36,514 bases of DNA, from NCBI GenBank assembly GCA_944371955.1, contig CALVYB010000006.1:1-36514 (forward strand), read 5' to 3'. Within the stretch, counting starts at the first letter, position 1, and each line of letters begins with the position of its first letter. The DNA comes from an uncultured Bacilli bacterium. GTDB taxonomy: Bacteria; Bacillota_I; Bacilli_A; RF39; UBA660. The position numbers were made by a program, and so were the translations under genes. Positions 16,256-22,575 of this stretch are shown in pieces. The notes below the pieces were generated by a model that was given only the letters and a program-made list of their open reading frames with translations, did no database searches and was not told the DNA's origin.

Positions 16256-16542
16256 TACTTAAATAAACGATTAAATATACTATTTTCTTTATCTTTTTTT
16301 ACATCATCAATATAAGTAATACTATGGATAACACCTTTTATTGATACATTTCCCTGCATAGTATCAAGCTTAACTAACTCTAAGCCTTCACCTTTAATAG
16401 ATAAAAACCCCATAATTGTATCTAATAAAAATTGCTCACTATCAAAGTTTTCTATTTTTTTCACACCAGTAATAACTAAATTTTTTCTTTCTAACAAACT
16501 AATGCCATGATTATAATTATTAATAGAATCTTGTTTATCCAT
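16255..16542 (-). CDS. yabP: Sporulation protein YabP (SpoIVA-associated spore coat/cortex factor)
   Basis: A 95-residue protein with the YabP/YqfC fold: 'ISLLERKNLVITGVKKIENF' (in part: 'LVITGVKKIENFD') followed by 'FLLDTIMGFLSIKGEGL' and 'GNVSIKGVIHSITYID'. In B. subtilis it is made in the mother cell under SigE with yabQ and is needed for normal spore formation. GGGAGG lies before the chosen ATG; the upstream in-frame ATG has no ribosome site and runs into the promoter. It comes right after the spoVG terminator. The yabO (rqcP) gene that precedes it in B. subtilis is absent. Confidence 0.88.
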   Translation of the reverse strand: MDKQDSINNYNHGISLLERKNLVITGVKKIENFDSEQFLLDTIMGFLSIKGEGLELVKLDTMQGNVSIKGVIHSITYIDDVKKDKENSIFNRLFK

Positions 16543-16558
16543 AAAATCCTCCCAATAA

Positions 16559-16588
16559 ATAATATGCATAAATTGAAAATTTATACAA
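16559..16588 (-). promoter_or_regulatory. Promoter of yabPQ, SigE-like or SigA-like
   Basis: Two readings fit. As SigA: TTGTAT (16583-16588), 18 nt, TATTAT (16559-16564). As SigE: GTATAAA (16580-16586), 13 nt, CATATTAT (16559-16566), compared with the mother-cell consensus KMATATT/CATAnnnT. The known mother-cell role of YabP favours the second reading, but the match is imperfect. Confidence 0.4.
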
Positions 16589-16615
16589 AAAAAAGCGAAG
16601 ACTAATTAGTCTTCG
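16587..16615 (-). terminator. Terminator overlapping the spoVG stop
   Basis: CGAAGAC (last codons) pairs with GTCTTCG across TAATTA, which contains the stop codon, followed by eight T. Stem 16596-16602/16609-16615. Confidence 0.85.
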
Positions 16616-16884
16616 TTCTCTGTAGGTTCTTCTGCTTTCTCATAAGCATCTAAAATAGCTTCTTCAAACATTGCTCTAACCTCAGGATTAATTGGATGAG
16701 CAACGTCACGATATCCTCCAGTAGCTGTCTTTCTGCTAGGCATAGCTATAAATAATCCGTTGTCTCCATCAATAATTCGGATGTCATGTACTGCAAAACT
16801 ATCGTCTAATAATACTGAAGCAATTCCCTTCATACGAGAACCTTCCTTATTAATTTTGCGTACATTTACAGATGTAATTTTCAT
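16606..16884 (-). CDS. spoVG: Septation/stage V sporulation protein G
   Basis: A 92-residue SpoVG protein, an RNA/DNA-binding regulator conserved across Bacillota that affects septation, sporulation and stress genes. Typical stretches are 'MKITSVNVRKIN', 'ASVLLDDSFAVHDIRII', 'GLFIAMPSRKT' and 'GGYRDVAHPINPE'. The C-terminal tail is acidic. GGGAGG precedes the ATG. It has a SigA-type promoter (TTGCAA-17-TAAAAT). No clear SigH promoter is seen, unlike B. subtilis. The leader carries a GTGTAAAGTGTAAT direct repeat. Confidence 0.96.
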   Translation of the reverse strand: MKITSVNVRKINKEGSRMKGIASVLLDDSFAVHDIRIIDGDNGLFIAMPSRKTATGGYRDVAHPINPEVRAMFEEAILDAYEKAEEPTENED

Positions 16885-16925
16885 GTAATATTCCTCCCTC
16901 TTAAAGTATTACACTTTACACCTTA

Positions 16926-16954
16926 ATTTTATAATAATTATTTAAAAATTGCAA
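16926..16954 (-). promoter_or_regulatory. SigA-type promoter of spoVG
   Basis: TTGCAA (16949-16954), 17-nt spacer, TAAAAT (16926-16931) on the minus strand. Confidence 0.6.
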
Positions 16955-16978
16955 TATATTTTAAACTTTGGAAAAATT

Positions 16979-17191
16979 TTAAGGTAATATTTCTAAACTT
17001 CGTGTCAGGATATCACTGTAACTAAAAGTTTTAATTTTTTTATTATCAGTCTCAATAGTAAAAATCGCTGGATACAAATCTACTATAACACCATAAAATT
17101 CATCAACCTGATTTCTAGGGCCATGAAACCTAAAAGAACATTTTACTCCCTGATTTTGCTTCACTACCTTTTTTATACTATCTATCATCAT
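16979..17191 (-). CDS. veg: Veg protein (biofilm/matrix regulator family)
   Basis: A 70-residue Veg-family protein (formerly DUF1021). It has the small SH3-like barrel pattern 'GVKCSFRFHGPRNQVDEFYG' (in part: 'RNQVDEFYGVIVDLYPAIF') and ends with 'FSYSDILTRSLEI'. In B. subtilis Veg raises expression of matrix genes, including the tapA-sipW-tasA operon, through SinR. That is of interest because a SipW-type cassette lies 2 kb upstream here; no functional link is shown. The start overlaps the yabG stop (ATGATGA), with no strong ribosome site, so it is probably coupled to yabG. Confidence 0.9.
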   Translation of the reverse strand: MMIDSIKKVVKQNQGVKCSFRFHGPRNQVDEFYGVIVDLYPAIFTIETDNKKIKTFSYSDILTRSLEILP

Positions 17192-17952
17192 CTTGGATAC
17201 CCCACATACATAGTACCATTAGTAATAATTCCCCCAATACCATCTTTACCATATTTTGTTTTTTCCAAAATACCAATTAAATCTATATTTTTATTTCTAT
17301 CAGCTAAAGCCAAAGATGTTGCTAAAATTGCCGGGTCTAATGCATGAATATTAATTCTTTTAGGGCTTGACGCAAAATTAGCACCAGCCTTAATTAATTC
17401 TTCATAGTTAGATTGACATGCTCCTGCAATAATAATCAATTTATCTTGACTTTTCTCATATTTTCTTGCTTCCTTCACTGCTTCAATAAAATTATATGAA
17501 TTTTGATAATCACCACGATTTTTTTTCAAATAAGCATCATGACCGGTTATAACAACAATATCCGGTTGAAATTCTTCTAAAAGTCCATGGATTTTTTGAG
17601 GAATTTCTATTTCTGAAACCGTAAGTCCATTAGCCTTAACATTCATCTCTTTATAAAAATGCATGCATCTTTTTAAATAGTCGCTATCGCCATCAATATG
17701 AAGAATTTTACCAGGCAAATAAAAATATTGGCTTCTATCCATCTGTAAAGAACGTAAATTGTTTTCTACTATTTGTTTATCAGAATCAAACGATACCGTA
17801 GTTTTAACTAAATCAGACAAAGTACTATCTGCATACAGGCGCAAATCCGCTCCTTTTAAAAGTGCTATATTATCGTCTATCGAAACTATTTTAAATACAA
17901 TATCATGATTATGAGAAATCCTAGTCACATAATCACCTACATGAAATTCCAT
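17188..17952 (-). CDS. yabG: Sporulation-specific cysteine protease YabG
   Basis: A 254-residue protease that processes spore coat (and in clostridia cortex-lytic or germinant-receptor) proteins. It begins with the family's 'FHVGDYVTRISHNHDIVFKI' region (quoted in part). His138 ('ITGHDAY') and Cys179 ('AGACQSNYEEL') are the candidate catalytic pair, matching the His/Cys pair known for YabG. 'GANFASSPKRINIHALDP' follows. It is about 35 residues shorter than the B. subtilis protein. The ATG at 17952 has GGGAGATGA upstream. It carries a near-consensus mother-cell promoter. Order ksgA-yabG-veg is as in B. subtilis. Confidence 0.93.
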   Translation of the reverse strand: MEFHVGDYVTRISHNHDIVFKIVSIDDNIALLKGADLRLYADSTLSDLVKTTVSFDSDKQIVENNLRSLQMDRSQYFYLPGKILHIDGDSDYLKRCMHFYKEMNVKANGLTVSEIEIPQKIHGLLEEFQPDIVVITGHDAYLKKNRGDYQNSYNFIEAVKEARKYEKSQDKLIIIAGACQSNYEELIKAGANFASSPKRINIHALDPAILATSLALADRNKNIDLIGILEKTKYGKDGIGGIITNGTMYVGYPR

Positions 17953-17969
17953 ACAATCATCTCCCATAA

Positions 17970-17997
17970 ATTGTATGCAAAAAAAAAAGAAATATTC
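17970..17997 (-). promoter_or_regulatory. Near-consensus SigE (mother-cell) promoter of yabG
   Basis: On the minus strand GAATATT (17991-17997), 13-nt spacer including ten T, CATACAAT (17970-17977). This fits the SigE consensus KMATATT-N13/15-CATAnnnT. The -10 also suits SigK, which drives yabG in B. subtilis, but no SigK -35 (MACM) is seen. Confidence 0.6.
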
Positions 17998-18803
17998 TAG
18001 ACAACTAATTCATTAGCAATATCAACGAATATTTCAACAGATAATTGTTCTGCACGTACAGTCAAATCATAACCATACTTTTTTAAAACTGTAGATATGG
18101 GCTCCAAATTATATTTTTTTAAATTGTTACGTAAATTCTTCCTCTTAAATTGAAAACTATCTCTTACTAACGTAAAAAATAAATCTTTATTCTTTAAAGG
18201 CAACAGTTTATCTTTTCTAGTAAATGAAACCACTACACTATCAACATTTGGTTCTGGTATAAATTCTTTTCTGGAAACAAAAAATTCTTTTTTTATATTA
18301 TAAAAATATGATAAAAAAACACTAATTGAACCATATTCTCTACTCCCAGGAACAGCAGAAAAACGATTACCAACTTCTTTTTGTACCATCATACAGATTT
18401 TTTTAAAAGGCAAACTACTATTGATAATTTTCATGATAATAGGAGTAGTTATATAATACGGTACATTACTAACAAAATATACGTTTTCATAAGAATAGTT
18501 GGAAACGTCATCTTCTAAAGAACTCATTAAAAAATCTTGAAATAATATATTAACATTAGAAAAATTTTCTAGTTTTTTAAATAACTGTTCTTTTAGATCT
18601 TCATCTATTTCATAAGCCAAAACTTGACAAGCACGCTTAGATAACTCCTTCGTTAAAATAGCTCCTCCAGGACCAACCTCTATAACCAAATCATGTTTAG
18701 TAAAAGGACAAACATCAGCAATTCTTTCAACTACTTCCTTACGCTTTAAAAAATTTTGACCTAATTGCTTTTTAAAAGTCACATCATAATGTTCCACAAT
18801 CAT
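17997..18803 (-). CDS. rsmA: 16S rRNA dimethyladenosine transferase KsgA/RsmA
   Basis: A 268-residue SAM-dependent enzyme that dimethylates A1518 and A1519 of 16S rRNA. 'KKQLGQNFL' near the start, SAM motif 'VIEVGPGGAILT', 'AYEIDEDL' and the catalytic 'NVPYYITTPI' are all present. The C-terminal domain includes 'FIPEPNVDSVVVSF' and 'RNNLKK'. The start is ATG at 18803, or GTG two codons later (18797). A GGTG ribosome site abuts the ATG but is 6 nt from the GTG, so GTG may be the true start. It is preceded by an extended -10. Confidence 0.95.
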   Translation of the reverse strand: MIVEHYDVTFKKQLGQNFLKRKEVVERIADVCPFTKHDLVIEVGPGGAILTKELSKRACQVLAYEIDEDLKEQLFKKLENFSNVNILFQDFLMSSLEDDVSNYSYENVYFVSNVPYYITTPIIMKIINSSLPFKKICMMVQKEVGNRFSAVPGSREYGSISVFLSYFYNIKKEFFVSRKEFIPEPNVDSVVVSFTRKDKLLPLKNKDLFFTLVRDSFQFKRKNLRNNLKKYNLEPISTVLKKYGYDLTVRAEQLSVEIFVDIANELVV

Positions 18804-18813
18804 CACCAACAAA

Positions 18814-18824
18814 AATATAACACA
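18814..18824 (-). promoter_or_regulatory. Extended -10 promoter of rsmA
   Basis: TGTGTTATATT on the minus strand (-10 at 18814-18819), right after a T-rich tract that follows the signal peptidase stop. The sequence is nearly the same as that before dusB. Confidence 0.5.
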
Positions 18825-18846
18825 AGAAAAAAAGAAAGACAACAAA

Positions 18847-19509
18847 TTAAATTACTTCAATATCTTTCTTCTCTAAATTCTCTTTTTCTGACCTGTGTAA
18901 ATATTTTTCTTTAAGAACTTTTCTAACTTTAATTACTTCTGTCATAATTAAATATAATAAAGGAAAAGCTATACAAAGAATCCACCCAAAATACGTTGAC
19001 AAAAACTGCCTAATATAACCAAGTTTGGGTATTCTAAACAAAACTTTACCATATACATTTTTTTCTTGAACTAAAACTGCATCAGCGACTGTATTATTAT
19101 CACCTTTAGTACGATACAACAAACCATCTTCAGATTTTTCTATACCTATAATTCTATGAGTAATAATTTTACCAGCATAATAAGAGTCCGTAGCAAGATA
19201 ACTAATAATATCCCCTTGTTTTAAATCTTCAGGAGATGTCCTAGCAATAATAATAGCATCTTGTACATTAATATTAGGAACCATACTTGGGCTAACAATA
19301 ATATAAGCATCAAAAAGTGGTGGTTTATCCTCACCAGATTGGATATTATATATCAAGTCAATAAAATAAAAAATGAAAAACAAAAAAACTAAAGCAAGCA
19401 AAAGAAAAACAACATATAAAATAACTTTTGCTGCAAAATGAAGAAAGAATTGTATGACTTCTGTCAAAGAAACAACATCATCATGATTTGTATCGAAATA
19501 TTGTTTCAT
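18847..19509 (-). CDS. Signal peptidase I, SipW/ER (S26B) type
   Basis: A 220-residue membrane protease. A long N-terminal helix (about 28-53), an extracytoplasmic catalytic domain with Ser75 in 'SPSMVPNI', and His118 in 'ITHRIIGIE'. His in place of the catalytic Lys marks the archaeal/ER-like class to which B. subtilis SipW belongs. 'DIISYL' and 'TKGDNN' are also conserved. A second membrane helix is near 172-192, followed by a charged cytoplasmic tail. AGGAGGG stands before the chosen ATG. It lies directly downstream of three paralogous membrane-anchored proteins that are its likely substrates or partners. A TGGTATTAT extended -10 before it suggests separate expression. Confidence 0.9.
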   Translation of the reverse strand: MKQYFDTNHDDVVSLTEVIQFFLHFAAKVILYVVFLLLALVFLFFIFYFIDLIYNIQSGEDKPPLFDAYIIVSPSMVPNINVQDAIIIARTSPEDLKQGDIISYLATDSYYAGKIITHRIIGIEKSEDGLLYRTKGDNNTVADAVLVQEKNVYGKVLFRIPKLGYIRQFLSTYFGWILCIAFPLLYLIMTEVIKVRKVLKEKYLHRSEKENLEKKDIEVI

Positions 19510-19576
19510 AAAAGCCCTCCTATCTATCATCATTAACATAATACCACGCTAAATTTAAAAAAACCAGTTTTAAAGC

Positions 19577-19601
19577 AAAAAAAAGAAAGGTTTACAACCT
19601 T
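19577..19601 (-). terminator. Terminator overlapping the stop of cassette protein C
   Basis: AAGGTT-GTA-AACCTT on the minus strand (19587-19592/19596-19601), followed by TTCTTTTTTTT. The stop codon lies in the first arm. Confidence 0.7.
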
Positions 19602-20223
19602 AAATTGCTTTTGCAGTTACATGTAACTTAATATTAAAATCCCGACTAACCGAATCAATAATAGTATCTTTCGCTACCCACATACGTAAGCGAAAATCAT
19701 CCCTCACCTCAGAACTTTGATCTGAAGTATTAACTAAAGTACCAGAATATAAAATCATACTACCTTTCTTACTTCCAAGATAACTATCTTCTTGTAAAGG
19801 AACAAAAGGTTGTGGAATCTGAGTAATTGGAGTATTTTCATACGTTTCACCAGTTAACCTCTGTAAATAAAATCTAACAGAAGTATTAGCAAGCATTTCT
19901 TGCGTAGAGTTTATTTTTTCTGCATAGATTTCATAATTTAGAGTAGTATGAGCAGATAAACTAGAACGAACAGTAAAATCGTAAATATTATTCTGTTCTA
20001 ACTTCATTCCTTCAGCATCCGAAATTGGCATAACATTTTCCATAAACAATGAACCAGTTTCATTTTCTAAAACTAATGAAATGGTTCCTGTGGAAATTCC
20101 ATTAACATCAGAATTATGGGAAACAGTATTAAAAGCCGCATAAGAAATACCGAAAAAAGCAATAATTAAAACAAAAATACAAATAATAGATAATAGAATT
20201 TGTCTAGATTCTGACTGAATCAT
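19600..20223 (-). CDS. TasA/CalY-like SipW-dependent surface protein (cassette protein C)
   Basis: A 207-residue exported protein. A hydrophobic N-terminal segment (about 8-26) ends in 'GISYAAF', a good SipW-type cleavage site after SYA, followed by a Ser/Thr/Asn/Gly stretch and 'ISTGTISLVL', the pattern seen at the mature start of TasA/camelysin proteins. The rest is beta-rich: 'PISDAEG', 'YDFTVRSSL', 'NYEIYAE' and a closing 'FRLRMWVAKD'. Two upstream genes are paralogs sharing these motifs, and a SipW-type signal peptidase follows. GAGGAGG precedes the ATG. A fibre or surface-matrix role is inferred from the family; spore-surface placement is possible given the neighbours. Confidence 0.8.
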   Translation of the reverse strand: MIQSESRQILLSIICIFVLIIAFFGISYAAFNTVSHNSDVNGISTGTISLVLENETGSLFMENVMPISDAEGMKLEQNNIYDFTVRSSLSAHTTLNYEIYAEKINSTQEMLANTSVRFYLQRLTGETYENTPITQIPQPFVPLQEDSYLGSKKGSMILYSGTLVNTSDQSSEVRDDFRLRMWVAKDTIIDSVSRDFNIKLHVTAKAI

Positions 20224-20245
20224 AAAAAAACCTCCTCACACAAAT

Positions 20246-20271
20246 AAAAAGAAAAAGACTTCTAAAAGCCT
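20246..20271 (-). terminator. Terminator/attenuator between cassette proteins B and C
   Basis: AGGCTT-TTAG-AAGTCT (one G-T pair), followed by TTTTCTTTTT on the minus strand. It overlaps the TAG stop of protein B. It may set a ratio between B and C. Confidence 0.65.
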
Positions 20272-20863
20272 ATTTTGCCTTCCCAAACACTTGAACTTTA
20301 ACAGAATATGCTGCATCAGCATCAATAATAGCACCTTCTCTTACCCATAACCGTAATCGATAATTATCTTCTTGACCATCAGAAAGGATAACTTTATCTA
20401 AAACCATAGAATGGGCAGGGCTACCCAAAGACGTTTTTTTCTGAATAGGAGTAAACACTTTAGGATCTTCTACCTTCGCATAAGTTCCTGTTCCCTGTTT
20501 TTCCAAATAAACCACCACATCACTATCGTTCAAAGTAGAGCTGTCAGATTTAATCAAAGTGATTTCATATTCAACAGAAGTATTAGAATCCATTTCTGAT
20601 GATACAGAAAAATCAAAATAACTACCTGGCTCTCTAAGACCTTTGCCTATCTCATCAGAAAGAGGAGCCAAATTAGAAAGAGAAAATTCACTAGTAGGAG
20701 TTTCATAACTCATAGTAACAACGCTGTTTTTAACCACTTCATCAACATTATTGCTCTGACCCCTAAAAAAACAAACAAAAGCAAAAACCACAACCAAGAT
20801 CAAAAAAATACTAACACCAAAAACCATAAATACAACATTTCTAGTTTTATAACTACTTACCAT
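20270..20863 (-). CDS. Paralogous membrane-anchored surface protein (cassette protein B)
   Basis: A 197-residue protein with an N-terminal membrane helix (about 9-33) and a beta-rich extracytoplasmic domain. It shares 'PLSDEIGKGL', 'FDFSVSSEM', 'VEYEITL', 'VYLEKQG' and 'YRLRLWVREG' with the flanking two genes, so the three arose by duplication. Unlike protein C, the helix ends in 'FFRGQSNN' with no A-x-A cleavage site, so it is likely to stay anchored. AGGAGG stands 4 nt before the ATG and lies in the 8-nt gap after protein A, so the two are coupled. Function unknown; an accessory or anchor subunit is one reading. Confidence 0.78.
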   Translation of the reverse strand: MVSSYKTRNVVFMVFGVSIFLILVVVFAFVCFFRGQSNNVDEVVKNSVVTMSYETPTSEFSLSNLAPLSDEIGKGLREPGSYFDFSVSSEMDSNTSVEYEITLIKSDSSTLNDSDVVVYLEKQGTGTYAKVEDPKVFTPIQKKTSLGSPAHSMVLDKVILSDGQEDNYRLRLWVREGAIIDADAAYSVKVQVFGKAK

Positions 20864-20871
20864 ATATCCTC

Positions 20872-21471
20872 CTAATTCATTACTCTTGCATAAAGAAAAA
20901 GCTTAAAGTTACGTTGTTCCATTGTAATAGGATAAGTATCTGCTAACCACATACGTAATCTAAAATTGGCAACCTCTCCTTGTTTTAATGTACCAGAATA
21001 AATTTTTTTACCAGCTGGATCCATTTTAGCCACTTTTAAATCACTATAAGTTGGTACATCTCCTCGATATCCTTCTAAAGGCAAATCATTTTCACCTTGA
21101 GTCAAATAAAGTTTTACATAATTCCTAGGAAGTTCTAAAGCAACACCAGCAGGAACAGCATAGATTTCATACTCAACAGACTTTAATCCATTCATATTTG
21201 CAGATACGCTAAACTCACTATAACCATACTTTTTCTGATTTGCTGAAAAAGTAAGATTCTTTCCCACACTATCAGTAATAGGCATAGAATTATCTACCAT
21301 CAAAGAAGAATTTTTAGAATAAGAAAACACTAAAGTCGCATTTTTAACATTTCTATTATTGTCATAAAAATAAAGAAACAAACATCCAAACAAAAGAAAA
21401 ATAGTAACAAGAACTAAAATTAATAAAATAAACAATGTCCGATGTTTAATTAATCTACTAAATAATGTCAT
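20872..21471 (-). CDS. Paralogous membrane-anchored surface protein (cassette protein A)
   Basis: A 199-residue protein with an N-terminal membrane helix (about 12-36) ending in 'FLYFYDNN', without a clear cleavage site, then a beta-rich domain. Shared motifs with the other two: 'PITDSVGKNL', 'SEFSVSANM', 'VEYEIYAV', 'VKLYLTQ' and 'FRLRMWLADT'. It is the first gene of the three. GGGGTG precedes the ATG and a TTGAAA-17-TATCCT promoter overlaps the end of tatD. Most likely part of an envelope-associated assembly with proteins B and C and the downstream signal peptidase. Confidence 0.78.
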   Translation of the reverse strand: MTLFSRLIKHRTLFILLILVLVTIFLLFGCLFLYFYDNNRNVKNATLVFSYSKNSSLMVDNSMPITDSVGKNLTFSANQKKYGYSEFSVSANMNGLKSVEYEIYAVPAGVALELPRNYVKLYLTQGENDLPLEGYRGDVPTYSDLKVAKMDPAGKKIYSGTLKQGEVANFRLRMWLADTYPITMEQRNFKLFLYARVMN

Positions 21472-21495
21472 ATGACACCCCTATTCTTATTATTA

Positions 21496-21524
21496 AGGAT
21501 ACACTATTTAGTCTTTTTTTTCAA
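21496..21524 (-). promoter_or_regulatory. Candidate promoter of the surface-protein cassette
   Basis: TTGAAA (21519-21524), 17-nt spacer, TATCCT (21496-21501) on the minus strand, with the -35 in the last codons of tatD. The -10 is a weak match. Confidence 0.4.
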
Positions 21525-22278
21525 CTGAATCTAAATGAAAAACTTTTTTAGCAACATTAGATGTTATTTTCTGTACATCGCCAACAGAAATCTGCTTACA
21601 AACAGAAATTTCTGAAGCGATAAGAGGAATATATTTAGAGCTATTTTGTTCTCCTCGATGCGGTGAAGGTGCTAAATAAGGACTATCCGTCTCTAAAACA
21701 ATACTCTCCATTGGAAGTTGAGAAACTACTTCACGTAAATTACTATTTTTAAAAGTAATAACCCCACCAATTCCTAAAACAAACCCCATCTTAATATATT
21801 CCTTCGCGGTCTCAAAGCTCCCACTAAAACAATGTATAACCCCAGACACAGAGTACTTCTTTAAACATCGAATAGTATCTAAAGTTGCATCACGACTATG
21901 AATGACAACGGGCAAATTATATTTTTCAGCTAAAGCCAATTGCTTTTCAAATAAACATATCTGAGTTTTTTTATTTTCTTTGCCATAATGATAGTCCAAA
22001 CCAATCTCACCTAAACCAACTACCTTATTATACTTTAATTGACTTTCTAATAACAAAAGCAAATCATCTGTAACGGTGTCAGCTTCCGATGGATGATATC
22101 CTATAGTAACGTAGACATCAGAATATTTTTCACCATATTTTAAAGATTCCTCAATTTCTTTTTTTGTACAACCAGAAATAATAATAGGACTAACATTAGC
22201 ATTTCTATTTTCCAATAAAATCTGTTCTACATCTTGATAATACTCTGTAGATAAATGACAATGTGTATCAATAAACAT
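21508..22278 (-). CDS. tatD: TatD-family metal-dependent hydrolase/DNase
   Basis: A 256-residue amidohydrolase-fold nuclease. 'FIDTHCHL' at the start supplies two metal-binding His. 'GLGEIGLDYH' carries the bridging Glu, 'VIHSRDA' and 'VIHCFSG' carry further His ligands, and 'LETDSPYLAP' the catalytic Asp. TatD enzymes are 3'-exonucleases linked to DNA repair and turnover. The start was set at the ATG with GGAGG upstream; the in-frame extension overlaps the small membrane protein gene. Order metS-tatD-...-ksgA is as in B. subtilis. Confidence 0.93.
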   Translation of the reverse strand: MFIDTHCHLSTEYYQDVEQILLENRNANVSPIIISGCTKKEIEESLKYGEKYSDVYVTIGYHPSEADTVTDDLLLLLESQLKYNKVVGLGEIGLDYHYGKENKKTQICLFEKQLALAEKYNLPVVIHSRDATLDTIRCLKKYSVSGVIHCFSGSFETAKEYIKMGFVLGIGGVITFKNSNLREVVSQLPMESIVLETDSPYLAPSPHRGEQNSSKYIPLIASEISVCKQISVGDVQKITSNVAKKVFHLDSVEKKD

Positions 22279-22290
22279 AAAATACCTCCA

Positions 22291-22320
22291 AAATAAAAAT
22301 ATCACATTAATGATATTTTT
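22291..22320 (-). terminator. Terminator overlapping the stop of the 57-residue gene
   Basis: AAAAATATCA pairs perfectly with TGATATTTTT (22311-22320/22295-22304) around TTAATG, which contains the TAA stop, with TATTTT following. Confidence 0.7.
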
Positions 22321-22480
22321 TCCACTCACTACACTTAATTCTAAAATAATAAATTACTACAAAAAAGAAATAACATAAATCTAAAATATTTTTAGTAACA
22401 CTTATATAAATTAAAAAGAAAAATATTACTAAAAAAGAGATTAACTCTACTGTAAAAAACTGCATTTTATTTTTTAACAT
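22307..22480 (-). CDS. Small two-helix membrane protein (57 residues)
   Basis: A short open frame between metS and tatD that a length cut-off would miss. It starts 'MLKNKMQFFTVELISFLVIF' and has two hydrophobic segments (about 12-28 and 32-47), then a basic/polar tail ending in 'KKYH'. AAGGA lies 8 nt before the ATG. An extended -10 promoter (TATGCTATAGT) stands upstream, just after the metS terminator, and a terminator overlaps its stop codon, so the frame is framed as an independent gene. I do not recognise the family. The AT-rich content makes hydrophobic codons cheap, so a chance frame is possible, but the flanking signals argue against it. Confidence 0.6.
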   Translation of the reverse strand: MLKNKMQFFTVELISFLVIFFFLIYISVTKNILDLCYFFFVVIYYFRIKCSEWKKYH

Positions 22481-22513
22481 AACCTTATCCTTTCTTACAG
22501 CAACTCCCCCTCT

Positions 22514-22524
22514 ACTATAGCATA
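22514..22524 (-). promoter_or_regulatory. Extended -10 promoter of the 57-residue gene
   Basis: TATGCTATAGT on the minus strand (-10 at 22514-22519), immediately after the T-tract of the metS terminator. Confidence 0.5.
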
Positions 22525-22561
22525 AAAAAAAGAAAGAAGTTTAAACTAATTCTTTCTTTTT
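22524..22561 (-). terminator. Terminator of metS
   Basis: AGAAAGAA pairs with TTCTTTCT (22550-22557/22531-22538), extended by A-T pairs, and a T run follows on the minus strand. Confidence 0.75.
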
Positions 22562-22575
22562 CAATAATTTACAAA

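Noticed and set aside
17979..17999. Terminator after rsmA (T10 run)
   Set aside because: Only a 4-bp AGAA/TTCT stem precedes the T-run. The run is better explained as the spacer of the yabG promoter.
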